NCBI GenBank assembly: GCA_021029095.1 | Contig: JAJOHG010000031.1 | Span: 186,001-250,000 of the forward strand | Origin: Phellopilus nigrolimitatus | Lineage: Eukaryota > Basidiomycota > Agaricomycetes > Hymenochaetales > Hymenochaetaceae | Reading direction: 5' to 3' | DNA: 64,000 nt | Part shown: positions 24,105 through 37,844 of the stretch, piece by piece | Layout: every line of letters starts with the position of its first letter | Position numbering within the stretch: the stretch's first letter is position 1 | Program-made: the position numbers and the translations under genes | Notes under the pieces: generated by a model | Database searches by the model: none | What the model saw: only the letters and a program-made list of their open reading frames with translations | What the model was told of the DNA's origin: nothing

Positions 24105-26848
24105 AACGCCTCATTTGTTCCCCCTGCCCTTCCTTCCAACCGGTCGTCGACGTCGAGATGGGGGGAGAAAGAGGGAGCTGGGGATTCAACCCGCAGACTC
24201 GCAGACTCTTTATACCGCTGGTACGTCGCTTGCAGCGCAGTCTGAAATTACAATTAGCACGCATTCGAGAAAACGGTGTTTCGTGCTTACCGTGGGGGAG
24301 AGGGGCTGGGGGACGGAGTGCGCAGACTCGCAGCACTTTATACCCCCAGCCCGGCGCTTGCTCGAAGTCGCGCCATCTGTAGAATTATGAATCAGCAAGT
24401 GTTCGAGAAAAGACGATTTTAGTGCTTACCACGAATCGCCCGAGTCCTGCATTGGCAAGATTTGCATGCCACCACGCAGACGAAGGCTGAGGCGAGGCGG
24501 GGTTGCGATCTGCAGATTACCGTGAGCGACAAGATTTGAGAGATAGATATTTAGTACTTACAGCGGAATGTGCGCCTGTGCATTGCGTCCCGAATTCATG
24601 ATTTTCGCTCAAAAGCGCGAAGAGCGGCCACCAGTCGAGTACAGAAGTCGCATCAAGGGTAAAGCGCTGACCGTGCGCGCATCAATCTCGCGACCAATCG
24701 CCTCGGGGATGAATTTCTGCACGAGCTCTTTGAGGTCGCGCGACGACGACGCCTTGTGGGTCATGATCTCGAACATCTTCTTGCGGATCTCGCGAACCTG
24801 AGGTGGTTTTCTTCACCTGCGTTGGCCGCCGTTTGGTGAAGGCAATGGCGAACAGGTGGAGCAGGTAGCCGTCAGTCGTTTTCACGTCAACGTGGGCTTC
24901 GATGAGAGTTTGCCGCTTGCGCACACGTGAGCGAAGCTTGTCCGAGGTGAAGTCCATGTTTCGAGAACTGCAAACAAGTCAGATCAGGTACATTTCGCAA
25001 TAAAATGCAATCACGTACATGCATGTTCGAAATGACGCTCGCCCGCGTCATTTCTATTGTGTCGGCGCGTTTCTAGTCCCCGCCAGCGCCACGGTACGCA
25101 GGATATGCGCGAAGCGAGTCCCAGTCGGTGAGACGGACTGGAACACACAAGTAAGCAAAGAAGATACAAAGACAAAAGGATGTTACTCACTGATTAAACG
25201 ACATCGAGCGTCAAGCGCGTCGATGACGCGTCGCACACAGACGCCGCTCGGCGGACGGCGATACATATATACAATGTTGTTGCATCGCATCCGAGTCCGC
25301 AACGAGCATGGCCCACTCTTCGGACGCGTGTGGATATCTTGACGATGCCCCACCGTATCAGATGAACTACAAAGTGAAAGCGGGGTCAATGAATGTAAGC
25401 ACAGAGAATAAAGAATAGTATAATACCTTTTTTCACCTTCCCCTTGCCATTGCTTGCATCCTCCGCCGCTCCAATGACACGGCGCGATGGAGTGCGTGCG
25501 TGCAATAGGAAGCGGCAGGCAAAAGAAGATTAAACCGTACACTGATATAAATTAGACTTAAAGGATAATAGATCAGAATGAAGTAGAACTCACCATCTGT
25601 CCGATCGTATCGAAGCCACTCACCCGGCTTCGATACATATATATATTGCCCTGCACTTGAGCTTGACGGCTTTGCACTCCAGTACATTCGCGGCCGAAGT
25701 TGAGTCGACCTGCGCCATCGCGTACTCGACGGACAAGTCGTCCTGATGATTTGCTAACGAAGTAGTCGTAGTCGAGCAGCGTGTGCACGAGTGGGCGGGC
25801 CGTGTCGGCCTTGCGAATCGAGCACACGGATATATATTTGTAGCAAATGAAGAGCTCGGCCGGCGGCCACGTCATTTTCACAATGTAGAGTGGGTCGCCT
25901 CGCCGGCGGGCCTCGACCTGATGAAAAAAGACGATTAGCATGTATTTTTTTTTTGATATATAAGAACAGATATTACATACCTTGCTGCATAACAATCTCA
26001 CGTCATTCTAGAATCGCTCGCTAGGCTCTGAAACTCATACAGGGGACTCGGAGTTTGCGAAGTGCATGTGATGTGCCGCCATCCTGCGTACTCTGACTGA
26101 TACATGCGAGGTCGTTCTTGATGTGGACATTGGTGCAGTAGACCTCAAACTAGCATGTGGGTGTCTGCTCGCGCTTGAGGAAGGACAGTTCCTGCATGGT
26201 GCCAAAGGGGTCAAATTAGACAGAATACAACATGTATAAAGACAGTTGAACGTACGTTGAGCTTAATGAAGCGCCACCATCCTGCGTGCTCAGAACAGAT
26301 GCGATGCTCTCCAGGGCTTGCCTTCGAGCTGGCTTTGACTGACTCAAGCTATCGTACTCGAAGGAGTGCCGTGAAGTCACCTCGCAGGCGTACCAGAACC
26401 CGGCCGTTTTGCCAGTCATTCTGCAAAACCAAGTCAGTAAACAAAAGTAATGAGATATCTAATTAATACTTACTTACCTCAGAGACTCATGCCACTCCTT
26501 CAAAGCCGATAGGTCATCGAGACCTGCAGGAAGCGGCACCGTACGTGCTCGTACGTGCTTCTACTTGCGGTGACGAGCAGGTCGTGTATCGAGTGTCACA
26601 AAGCCGCAAATGCACCCAATCTTGCAGTGTGTCGTTTCACAGTGTTCATCAGTACCTTTTAAAACATATGTCAACGAAAAGAAAAAGGAGAACAGTAAAA
26701 AATCAAGTAGCATACCTGAACACTGTAGGAAAGGCGTTGCTCGTGCCGCGTGTGAAGACACGCGTGACACGGTGACCAGACATTTGCGATCGTCAACCAT
26801 GGCCATCCTCTGCACTTCGACAACAATCGCGGGCTTGGGGGGCAGCAA
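24105..26848 (-). pseudogene. Minus-strand series of exon-like blocks, unit 3
   Basis: Counterpart of the unit 1 series with scattered substitutions and small indels. For instance, the block near 26001-26200 has lost GTGTGAAG and differs at several sites. The splice sites are retained. Confidence 0.45.
24585..24967 (-). pseudogene. Fragment of 40S ribosomal protein eS1, unit 3
   Basis: As in unit 1, with the KLRS-Arg change and the frameshift. One silent difference in the KFIP codons is shared with unit 4. Confidence 0.9.
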
Positions 26849-27613
26849 GACGGGATAACACTTTGTCTCTAGGACCTTCGCTTTATATCTGCTTTCTGTC
26901 CTGGGCTTTTCTGGGTGTTTGCGTCTAGCCTCAGTCGGCTAGGTTTCGGCGGCCTTTCCTGGGACTTTCTGGTTGCTAGTTTCTGCTACGCGGTGCAGCC
27001 TAGGCTTTGCGTTCTCTCTGGTGGATAAACTTGCTTTGTTAGGCGTGAATATTGCACACTTGCCGAGGGCTTCTGTTGCTCATCCTCCCTTACGCGTCCT
27101 CTCTGATCAGTCTACTATGGAATCTTTTCTTGCCGGTCATTTCAAGTCATTGCTTCTTATCTCTGAGCCTTATTCCCTTGCACCACACAGTCATCATTTT
27201 GAGCCCCAAACTTTCACTTAGAGTCTTTCAAATAACTGAGTCTAAGACCTGAGACTGAAGTTGAGGATTGTTCTGAGATACCAGCTTTCCACAGGCCCAG
27301 GGGATTATCTTGAGGTGGAAGCTGAGGCTACGAAAGAAGTCACAGCTTAGCAAGCTGCATTTCGCGCCCGCCGCTTCCTAATTCCCTGGCGACGCTTGCC
27401 CTCGCTTCTGCCTCCGGGCCGCAGATGACACGACCCTATTAGTAATGCACATGATAACTTGGTACAACACGAAGCAACAAGAAATCACATATAAGGTGGC
27501 CTCGACGCGCTGCTTTCCCGCATCCCCTCCCCACTCGCTCTCAAGTCACTAACGTTGCTGATGCACTCTCAATGTGCCACTCAGTCTGCTCTCTATCTAC
27601 GCTCCGAGCCCTT

Positions 27614-28138
27614 CCATGCACGCAAACCCAGGGGGCGCCCCCATAAGTGGTCGTGCACGGCTGAAGATCATTTTTAGTAATGTAGTACCTTAGTAACTCC
27701 CTATCTAGTAGCACTTCTATCGCGAAGATGTGCGAACGTGTGGTAGAGTGAAAATGGGAACCATGAATTGGGGATTTGGCCAGAGATGTAGTTGGGCCAT
27801 TGAGTGGTGCATGTGCGCTGGCACGTCGCATAGTGTGTCTTGTCTGTTGAGACAGGGGGAACTCCTTTCTTTTTCTTTCTTCGCTGCAAAACAGGCAAGT
27901 AATCCCTTCTATCTGCGCACCGTTTTCTTACTTTTCTTACTCTAGATTTGGTCCTTCGCTTTCGAAATGGTATGTCGCTTCATTTTTGATCTGCTCCTAC
28001 TGACTTTGTATTCTAGATTCGAGATCACGCTTTTGTCGCCGACACTTGGTTCGATTAGTTTACTGTACTCATAGTTTACTTTTTGTATTCTAGCCATTTG
28101 TGTGTGCCACCTGGCCAGTGACACACACAAATGGCTAG
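27614..28138. repeat. Two palindromes, unit 3
   Basis: Nested palindrome (27614-27660, one substitution in the left arm) and the perfect 17-bp-arm inverted repeat (28090-28138). Confidence 0.85.
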
Positions 28139-28749
28139 CCGTCTCGTCTTTTCTTTTCCTCATTTCATCTTCGAGATATTGGGAATCCCTGTCCGAACGT
28201 AAGTGTGTTATTATGACCGTTGATTTTACATTGACGTTTGTGTTGTTAACAGACTGTCCGCTTCCGGTCCAAAAGATAAGTTTGATTTGCTGCGTATTCT
28301 TACTGTGTTTCTGACTCGTCTCTTTAGATACTTGGTCGGTCTGTTGGTCTGTTGGTCTGTAGATAGCTAGTTCTGCACTTGTATTTTGTACTTGGTCTTG
28401 AATGCAATAATGTCAAATCTACCTCCGAATGTTGTGATTATAAATTGCTTGAGTTTCTTATTTCATCTCCGAGTCAAATGAGAACTCGAGCAAAAGAAAG
28501 TAGTTAACTATGAGAGCCAGTGGACTATAAAGGGACCTTTACAGAGCCGGCCGGTAGTTGTAGAAAGATTCCGGCTCTCCGAGGCAGGTAGGAGTGTGTC
28601 TGCACAGAGGAAATTGAATGCATCTGGCTGCTGACAGCCCGAAAGCATTTGGGATGGTGTCCATTTGACTAGCCTTCATTCCGGTCTTGCAGCATATTCG
28701 GTCAGGGAGCGGTTGTGAGGATTTTGTATTATACTTGCTACAAATACAA

Positions 28750-29210
28750 TAAGTACGCGGACGCATGTGCAGTATAGGACAGTCGGGGCACGATATACGA
28801 GAAACATGGGAGGGAGACTGTCGAGAAACGGTCATACGCGCTTGCGGCGACGTACACGGACGTCTGGCATATTCGTTGGACTGCGCGCTGTGTGCGATAC
28901 ATCCGAAAGCCAGTAATTTGTTTGATAGATAGAGAAGAGACTGTTCGCGCAACCATGGAGAACAAGACAAGAGGACGTCGTCGAGTTCGCAATAACCCAA
29001 ACTGGCCGTATCCAGCAATCACAGACGTCTTTGCTGATCATTGTCCCGAGGGGACCAAGTAATGGCGATGGCACGCCGTGGGGGCGCTACCTGGTTCGCG
29101 TGTGAAGGCACACTGTGCTTGTCGGAACAGCAGCGTGACGGAGCGGATGAGATCAAGTCCGACTTTAGTTCATGAAATGAAATTATATTATACTTACTAC
29201 GAATACAAGG
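28750..29210 (+). repeat. Single 351-bp-type repeat, unit 3
   Basis: One copy of GGACAGTCGGGGCACG near 28770 is followed by the OYE-like and inverted atg13-intron segments. The upstream repeats seen in other units are absent. Confidence 0.8.
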
Positions 29211-29620
29211 ACTACGCGGACGCACGGCCAGCTGTACGAGAACACGCATGTATTCGCATGCTGCGACGACGCCCGACGTCTTCCAGATCGCGCGCAGGAA
29301 GTCGTTGGACTTGCGCGCCCGCTCGTGCGCGCCGTGCAACACGCCGCGCGCGCGATACACCGAAGAGGTTGATATACTCGAGGATGTCGCGTGCAGGACC
29401 CGCGGCGGCGGCGCCATAGCTGCAGGTAGATGTACGAGCCTTGCGCGTGCACAGCGTCAGCGTCGTTGACTGCTCGCGCATGTAGGCGGCGACCTGGGCG
29501 GTGCGTTGTCGGCTACGGGCAGCGCGGCGGGCACGCTCGCGCACTGCGCATAGTCGGCGGGCGCTGCAGCATCAGGGCACGGACGAGCTGGAAGAGTTTT
29601 GAGGGAGAGCGGGGCACGCA
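29210..29620 (-). pseudogene. Eroded OYE fragment, unit 3
   Basis: A longer remnant than in units 1-2. It keeps the complements of SNDFLRAIWKT, EYINLFG, GSYIYLQLW with HAQ, and part of exon 1, separated by deletions. Confidence 0.75.
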
Positions 29621-30141
29621 GGAACCAGCAATTTGGAAACGGACGTGATTTGAATAGGGGCGGGACCGGGCTGTCACTTGTCAAACGTCTGCATCTTTAC
29701 GTGTCGGAGACGCGCACCGAGTCAGCCTCTCTGCCGCGGCGAGGATCCTCGAGTTGCTGTGTAGTAGTATAGCAGAGAATAATTAAAATGCATTGATGGT
29801 GCTGTTTGAATGGCGCCAGATTGTGTGCGTCAACCGCATTAGAGCGGTGGCGGTGTGTCCAAGAAGCGCGCGCTAGGCGTCACTGCTGGAGCTCAAGCTA
29901 CTCTCTGCTCACCGTCCACGACGACGACGAACGACCACTGACGACGGCGAGCTCCCACTCGTCCCCGCTAGACTCCTCTTTTCTTATTCTTCATATTCCA
30001 GATGTTCTCCTCGGATTAATCTGCCTCTTGCTTTTCTTCTTTCGCTTTCGGTCTCGCCGTACCACCCACCTTCCAGTCTCCTTGTGCTCTCTGAATCGCC
30101 GCCGCACACGACACCCGTCGCCACCGCCGTCTGCTGGAAAC

Positions 30142-32071
30142 ATGCCCCTCGACGCCAGCACGCTTGTGAAGGCGGACCAGATCGCGCACCGCTTCTTTGC
30201 CAAGTTCGCGCTCGTCGTCGACAACGCGCGCAACGTCGCCGTCGAACCGCGCGAGGACGCAAAGACCGACAAGTGGGTGAGTGCCACGCCGAATTATGTC
30301 CGGGCCATGTCGTAATGGCGGGCTTCTACTGTCTGCGCGCTGGGGGCGTTTCTGTATGTGCGGAGAACGGGCTCGGGATGGACAGCTCCGGGATGTGCAG
30401 GTAGCGCCGCCACGGCGTGCCATCGCCATTACTCGGTCACCTCGGGACAATGATCAGCAAAGACGTCTGTGATTTACACCATAATGCTGGATACGGCCAG
30501 TTTGTGTCATTGCGTGCTCGACGACTTCCTCCCGCCGTCTTGTTCTCCATGGCCGCGCGAACAGTCTCTTCTCTATCTTATCATCTCTATCTACCGAATA
30601 CATTACTAACTACTGTCGTTCTATCAGTTCAACCTCGAGACGCCGGACACCGATTCCTACAAGGACCAGCTTCGACTGTACAGGTCGATTTCGCAGCTTG
30701 GCGCCTCGCCTCCACCCCTCGAGCTGCAGATATTAATGAGCGTGCCCGAGCTGACAGACAAACAGGTTCTCGTCCACCACCCGCCCAGCTCGTCACGCGC
30801 ACGCATCGACCCCACTCCGACGCACATCCTCCTCGAGAGTTGGACGCTCGCCTTCATTTCCTCGGGATCCGCGTCCTCGCAATCGAGCGCCTCCAGCAGC
30901 AACAGCAGCGGAGGCGGAGCCGGCGAAGTGACGCTCGCGACGGTCTACAAGCACGCCATGTCTGTGTTCCGCAGCCTGTATACGCTCCTGCGCGTGCTCC
31001 CCGCCTGGCGGATCTGTAAGCGCCTGCGCAGGCGCCCGGGCGCGGGCAGCCGCAATGGGCACCTGGGTGTCGTGCTGCGCGTCCGCGCGAGGGGTGACTC
31101 CGGTTCCGAGAACACGCGCATTTTGGGGTTCGGTACGCCTGATGCACGCTTCCGTTCGTTATATGACTGGTGGTGCTAACGTACGGGTGTGCCGGCCTAT
31201 AGATACCCCGCTGTCACCCAGCTCGCCCGCGCTCCCCACTGCGACGCACGCCTTCGAACCCGTCACGCACCCGATGGGCGTCTTCGCACTCGCCGTCACG
31301 TACCTCGCCGCACCGCACTTCGAGCTCGATACCGTCGAGGCGCTGCTCTCCTCGCGCTTCCTCTCGCTCGACGCCGGCCCGGATTTCACGCCGACGCTCG
31401 CGCGCAACGCCCAGCGCGAAAGCGTGTCCGGCTCCCCCGGCAGCCTGCCCGTGCGCACGAGCCTGCCGCGCTCTCCCCCGCAGAGCGTGCCCGGGAACCG
31501 CGGCCATGGCCATGGCGCCACCGGCCTCGACCCCGGCGCGGGGCTCGGCTTGAACCTCGGCGCTGGCACCCCCGCCGTTACGAGCGTTGCGGACAGGTTC
31601 ATCCTCCCCGTGGGCGGCAGCCACACCTCCAGCGGAAGCCGCGCGTCGCTCCCGAGCACGAGCCCCCGCGCACGTACCACGGCCCTCCCCGGGCCCATGC
31701 AGGTGCAGCGCTCGACGTCCGCGCAGCAGCCTCCGGCGGCAGGGTCGGGCTCTGCGGGCTCGATCGGCTCGTCGTCGCGCCTCTCGCGCGAGGAAGGCCG
31801 CGAGGGCGTCTCGTCGATCGCGTCGCGCGTCAGGCGGGAAAGCCTGGGGATGGGACGCGGATCGGTGAGCTCTTATTTGTTGTCCCCGTTCACTCGTGCT
31901 TATCGCGCATTGCAGGACCTCCCCTCTGCGCCAGGCCCGCTCCTCATCCGCCGACAATCCGCGACCGTGCGGCCCTCGGTGTACAGTAACTCGCCCGGCG
32001 GCGTAGATAAATTTGATGTACATAGCCGTGAAAATATACCTTTTCCCTTAAAACGTGGTCGAAACAGTTGA
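30142..32071 (+). CDS. Truncated Atg13 (HORMA region only), copy 4
   Basis: Exons 30142-30276, 30628-31132, 31203-31864 and 31916-32071 give 485 residues. Unlike copies 1-3 it retains the Ala-Val codons in exon 1 (NARNVAVEPRED) seen in the full-length copy (NVAVQPRED). It shares SAGSIGSSS codon variants in exon 3 with the complete gene (near 31730-31770 and 40370-40400). The same truncation and tail follow about 32000. The frame is intact. Confidence 0.75.
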
Positions 32072-32387
32072 ATTCCCAGCAAAACGCCGATGAACATAGC
32101 CAAAAAAACATACCGTTTCCCTTAAAAAGTGGTCGAAAAGCATCGGATTCCCCTTTTGAGCAAGCGAAATGCCGGGATTTTGGCTATGATTTTTGCTTTT
32201 TTGCAGGGCTACGCTATACACGGCGCGACGGGACCTGTCCCCTGAAGAACAGGCCCGCCGCGCGAGCCACTCTGCCGGCTTACGGCCTAAGCAGAGGTTC
32301 TACGTAGTTCTAGACACCCCGGCTGTCCGTAGACATAAGCACGGGAAATAATGCCAAAGAAACGATTGGGGAAAGGTGGTGAAATTC

Positions 32388-34935
32388 AACGCCTCATTTG
32401 TTCCCCCTGCCCTTCCTTCCAACCGGTCGTCGACGTCGAGATGGGGGGAGAAAGAGGGAGCTGGGGATTCAACCCGCAGACTCGCAGACTCTTTATACCG
32501 CTGGTACGTCGCTTGCAGCGCAGTCTGAGATTACAATTAGCACGCATTCGAGAAAACGGTGTTTTGTGCTTACCGTGGGGGAGAGGGGCTGGGGGACTGA
32601 GTGCGCAGACTCGCAGACTCGCAGCACTTTATACCCCCAGCCCGGCGCTTGCTCGAAGTCGCGCCATCTGTAGAATTATGAATCAGCAAGTGTTCGAGAA
32701 AAGACGATTTTAGTGCTTACCACGAATCGCACGAGTCCTGCATTGGCAAGATTTGCATGCCACCACGCAGACGAAGGCTGAGGCGAGGCGGGGTTGCGAT
32801 CTGCAGATTACCGTGAGCGACAAGATTTGAGAGATAGATATTTAGTACTTACAGCGGAATGTGCGCCTGTGCATTGCGTCCCGAATTCATGATTTTCGCT
32901 CAAAAGCGCGAAGAGCGGCCACCAGTCGAGTACAGAAGTCGCATCAAGGGTAAAGCGCCGACCGTGCGCGCATCAATCTCGCGACCAATCGCCTCGGGGA
33001 TGAATTTCTGCACGAGCTCTTTGAGGTCGCGCGACGACGACGCCTTGTGGGTCATGATCTCGAACATCTTCTTGCGGATCTCGCGAACCTGAGGTGGTTT
33101 TCTTCACCTGCGTTGGCCGCCGTTTGGTGAAGGCAATGGCGAACAGGTGGAGCAGGTAGCCGTCAGTCGTTTTCACGTCAACGTGGGCTTCGATGAGAGT
33201 TTGCCGCTTGCGCACAAGTGAGCGAAGCTTGTCCGAGGTGAAGTCCATGTTTCGAGAACTGCAAACAAGTCAGATCAGGTACATTTCGCAATAAAATGCA
33301 ATCACGTACATGCATGTGAAATGACGCTCGCCCGCGTCATTTCTATTGTGTCGGCGCGTTTCTAGTCCCCGCCAGCGCCACGGTACGCAGGATATGCGCG
33401 AAGCGAGTCCCAGTCGGTGAGACGGACTGGAACACACAAGTAAGCAAAGAAGATACAAAGACAAAAGGATGTTACTCACTGATTAAACGACATCGAGCGT
33501 CAAGCGCGTCGATGACGCGTCGCACACAGACGCCGCTCGGCGGACGGCGATACATATATACAATGTTGTTGCATCGCATCCGAGTCCGCAACGAGCATGG
33601 CACGCTCTTCGGACGCGTGTGGATATCTTGACGATGCCGCACCGTATCAGATGAACTACAAAGTGAAAGCGGGGTCAATGAATGTAAGCACAGAGAATAA
33701 AGAATAGTATAATACCTTTTTTCACCTTCCCCTCGCAATTGCTCGCATCCTCCGTCGCTCCAATGACACGGCGCGATGGAGTGCGTGCGTGCAACAGGAA
33801 GCGGCAGGCAAAAGAAGATTAAACCGTACACTAATATAAATTAGACTTAATGGATAATAGATCAGAATGAAGTAGAACTCACCATCTGTCCGATCGTATC
33901 GAAGCCGCTCACCCGGCTTCGATACATATATATATTGCCCTGCACTTGAGCTTGACGGCTTTGCACTCCAGTACATTCGCGGCCGAAGTTGAGTCGACCT
34001 GCGCCATCGCGTACTCGACGGACAAGTCGTCCTGATGATTTGCTAACGAAGTAGTCGTAGTCGAGCAGCGTGTGCACGAGTGGGCGGGCCGTGTCGGCCT
34101 TGCGAATCGAGCACACGGATATATATTTGTAGCAAATGAAGAGCTCGGCCGGCGGCCACGTCATTTTCACAATGTAGAGTGGGTCGCCTCGCCGACGGGC
34201 CTCGACCTGATGAAAAAAGACGATTAGCATGTATTTTTTTTTGATATATAAGAACAGACATTACATACCTTGCTGCATAACATTCTCACATCATTCTAGA
34301 ATCACTCGCTAGGCTTTGAAACTCATACAGGGGACTCGGAGTTTGCGAAGTGCATGCAATGTGTGAAGTGCCACCATCCTGCGTACTCAGAACAGATGCG
34401 GTGCTCTCCAGGGCTTGCCTTCGAGCTGGCTTTGACTGACCAAACTATTGTACTCGAAGGAGCGCCGTGAAGTCACCTCACAGGCGGACCAGAACCTGGC
34501 CGAATTTGCCAGTCATTCTGCAAAACCAAGTCAGTAAACAAAAGTAATGAAATATCTAACTAATACTTACTTACTTCAGAGACTCATGCCACTCCTTCAA
34601 AGCTGAAAGGTCATCGAGACCTGCGGGAAGCGGCACCGTACGTGCTTCTACTTGCGGTGACGAGCAGGTCATGTATCGAGCGTCACAAAGCCGCAAATGC
34701 ACCCAATCTTGCAGCGCGTCGTTTCGCAGTGTCCATCAGTACCTTTTAAAACATATGTCAACGAAAAGAAAAAGGAGAACAGTAAAAAATCAAGTAGCAT
34801 ACCTGAACACTGTAGGAAAGGCGTTGCTCGTGCCGCGTGTGAAGACACGTGTGACACGGTGACCAGACATTTGCGATCGTCAACCATGGCCATCCTCTGC
34901 ACTTCGACAACAATCGCGGGCTTGGGGGACAGCAA
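32388..34935 (-). pseudogene. Minus-strand series of exon-like blocks, unit 4
   Basis: Counterpart of the unit 1 series with an internal deletion near 34380. There two similar blocks (the STQDGG-containing ones at 8690-8861 and 8926-9090 in unit 1) are fused into one. Confidence 0.45.
32876..33258 (-). pseudogene. Fragment of 40S ribosomal protein eS1, unit 4
   Basis: As in the other units but with [10 protein letters not shown], the residue expected for functional eS1 at the Leu position. The frameshift after VKKTT is already present. Confidence 0.9.
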
Positions 34936-35700
34936 GACGGGATAACACTTTGTCTCTAGGACCTTCGCTTTATATCTGCTTTCTGTCCTGGGCTTTTCTG
35001 GGTGTTTGCGTCTAGCCTCAGTCGGCTAGGTTTCGGCGGCCTTTCCTGGGACTTTCTGGTTGCTAGTTTCTGCTACGCGGTGCAGCCTAGGCTTTGCGTT
35101 CTCTCTGGTGAATAAACTTGCTTTGTTAGGCGTGAATATTGCACACTTGCCGAGGGCTTCTGTTGCTCATCATCCCTTACGCGTCCTCTCTGATCAGTAT
35201 ACTATGGAACCTTTTCTTGCCGGTCATTTCAAGTCATTGCTTCTTATCTCTGAGCCTTATTCCCTTGCACCACACAGTCATCATTTTGAGCCCAAAACTT
35301 TCACTTAGAGTCTTTCAAATAACTGAGTCTAAGACCTGAGACTGAAGTTGAGGATTGTTCTGAGATACCAGCTTTCCACAGGCCCAGGGGATTATCTTGA
35401 GGTGGAAGCCGAGGCTACGAAAGAAGTCACAGCTTAGCAAGCTGCATTTCGCGCCCGCCGCTTCCTAATTCCCTGGCGACGCTTGCCCTCGCTTCTGCCT
35501 CCGGGCCGCAGATGACACGACCCTGTTAGTAATGCACATGATAACTTGGTACAACACGAAGCAACAAGAAATCACATATAAGGCGGCCTCGACGCGCTGC
35601 TTTCCCGCATCCCCTCCCCACTCGCTCTCAAGCCACTAACGTTGCTGGTGCACTCTCAATGTGCCACTCAGTCTGCTCTCTATCTACGCTCCGAGCCCTT

Positions 35701-36226
35701 CCGTGCACGCAGACCCAGGGGGCGCCCCCATAAGTGGTCGTGCACGGCTGAAGATCTTCATTAGTAATGTAATACCTCAGTAACTCCCTATCTAGTAGCA
35801 CTTCTATCGCGAAGATGTGCGAACGTGCGGTAGAGTGAAAATGGGAACCATGAATTGGGGATTTGGCCAGGACTATAGTTGGGCCGTTGAGTGGTGCATG
35901 TGCGCTGGCACGTCGCATGGTGTGTCTTGTCTGTTGAGACGGCGGGAACTCCTTTCTTTTTCTGTCTTTGCTACAAAACAGGCAAGTAATCCCTTCTATC
36001 TGTGCACGGTTTTCTTACTTTTCTTACTCTAGATTCGGTCCCTTTGCTTTCGAAATGGTATGTGGCTTCATCTTTGATCTGCTCCGACTGACTTTGTATT
36101 CTAGATTCGAGATAACACTTTTGTTGCTGACACTTGGTTCGATTAGTTTACTGTACTCGTAGTTTACTTTTTGTATTCTAGCCATTTGTGTGTGCCACCT
36201 GGCCAGTGACACACACAAATGGCTAG
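35701..36226. repeat. Two palindromes, unit 4
   Basis: Nested palindrome 35701-35747 and inverted repeat 36178-36226, both with perfect arms. Confidence 0.85.
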
Positions 36227-36700
36227 CCGTCTCGTCTTTTCTTTTCTTCATTTCATCTTTGAGATATCGGGAATCCCTGTCCGAACGTAAGCGTGTTATT
36301 ATGTCCGTTGACTTTACATTGACGTTTGTGTTGTTAACAGACTGTCCGCTTTGGGTTCCAAAGATAAGTTTGTTCTGTTGCATCTTCTTGCTGTGTTTCT
36401 GACTCGTCTCTTTAGATACTTGGTCAGTCGGTCGGTCAGTCGGTCTGTAGATAGGCTAGTTCTGCACTTGTATTTTGTACTTGGTTTTGAATGCAATTAT
36501 GTCAAATCTACCTCCGAATGTTGTGATTATCTTGGGTTTCTTATTTCATCTCCGAGTCAAACAAGAACTCAAGCAAAAAAGAAAGTAGTTAACTATGAGA
36601 GCAGTGGACTATAAAGGGACCTTTACAGAGCCGACCGGTAGTTGTAGAAAGATTCCGGCTCTCCGAGGCAGGTTCAGAGAAGGACAACTACAAGTAGGGA

Positions 36701-37750
36701 GGACAGTCGGGGCACGATATACGAGAACATGGGAGGGGTCGCGCGGAGACCATCGAGAAACGGTCATACGCGCTTGCGGCGACGTACACGGACGTCCGAC
36801 ATATTCGCTGGACTGCGCGCTGTGTGCGATACATCCAAAAGTCAGTAATAGAGAAGAGACTGTTCGCGCGGCCATGGAGAACAAGACGGCGAGAGGACGT
36901 CGTCGAGCACGCAATAACCCAAACCTGCCGTATTTAGCATTACGGTGTAAACCACAGACGTCTTTGCTGATCGTTGTCCCGAGGGGACCAAATAATGGCG
37001 ATGGCACGCCGTGGGGCCGCAGGACTACGCGGACGCGCGGGCAGCTGTACAGGACAGTCGGGGCACGATATACGAGAACATGGGAGGGGTCGCGCGGAGA
37101 CCATCGAGAAACGGTCATACGCGCTTGCGGCGACGTACACGGACGTCCGACATATTCGCTGGACTGCGCGCTGTGTGCGATACATCCAAAAGTCAGTAAT
37201 AGAGAAGAGACTGTTCGCGCGGCCATGGAGAACAAGACGGCGAGAGGACGTCGTCGAGCACGCAATAACCCAAACCTGCCGTATTTAGCATTACGGTGTA
37301 AACCACAGACGTCTTTGCTGATCGTTGTCCCGAGGGGACCAAATAATGGCGATGGCACGCCGTGGGGCCGCAGGACTACGCGGACGCGCGGGCAGCTGTA
37401 CAGGACAGTCGGGGCACGATATACGAGAAACATGGGAGGGGCCGCGCAGAGACCGTCGAGAAACGGTCATACGCGCTTGCGGCGACGTATACGGACGTCC
37501 GGCATATTCGTTGGACTGCGCGCTGTGTGCGATACATCCGAAAACCAGTAATTTGTTTGATAGATAGAGAAGAGACTGTTCGCGCAACCATGGAGAACAA
37601 GACAAGAGGACGTCGTCGAGTTCGCAATAACCCAAACTGGCCGTATCCAGCAATCACAGACGTCTTTGCTGATCATTGTCCCGAGGGGACCAAGTAATGG
37701 CGATGGCACGCCGTGGGGGCGCTACCTGGTTCGCGTGTGAAGGCACACTG
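36701..37750 (+). repeat. 351-bp tandem repeats, unit 4
   Basis: Three copies start at 36701, 37052 and 37403, exactly 351 bp apart. The first two are essentially identical. Because 351 is a multiple of three, one plus-strand frame stays open for 318 codons (36595-37551); I regard this as a repeat artefact. Confidence 0.9.
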
Positions 37751-37844
37751 TGCTTGTCGGAACAGCAGCGTGACGGAGCGGATGAGATCAAGTCCGACTT
37801 TAGTTCATGAAATGAAATTATATTATACTTACTACGAATACAAG

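Larger units (their letters stand above)
21422..29686 (+). repeat. Tandem array unit 3 (8265 bp)
   Basis: The first part is almost identical to unit 2. From the eS1 block onward it shares variants with unit 4 (for example GGGATGAATTTC, and ATGTATTTTTTTT near 25940). Only one 351-bp-type repeat remains (near 28770), and a different short sequence (28588-28750) sits where the other repeats were, which explains the shorter length. Confidence 0.95.
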
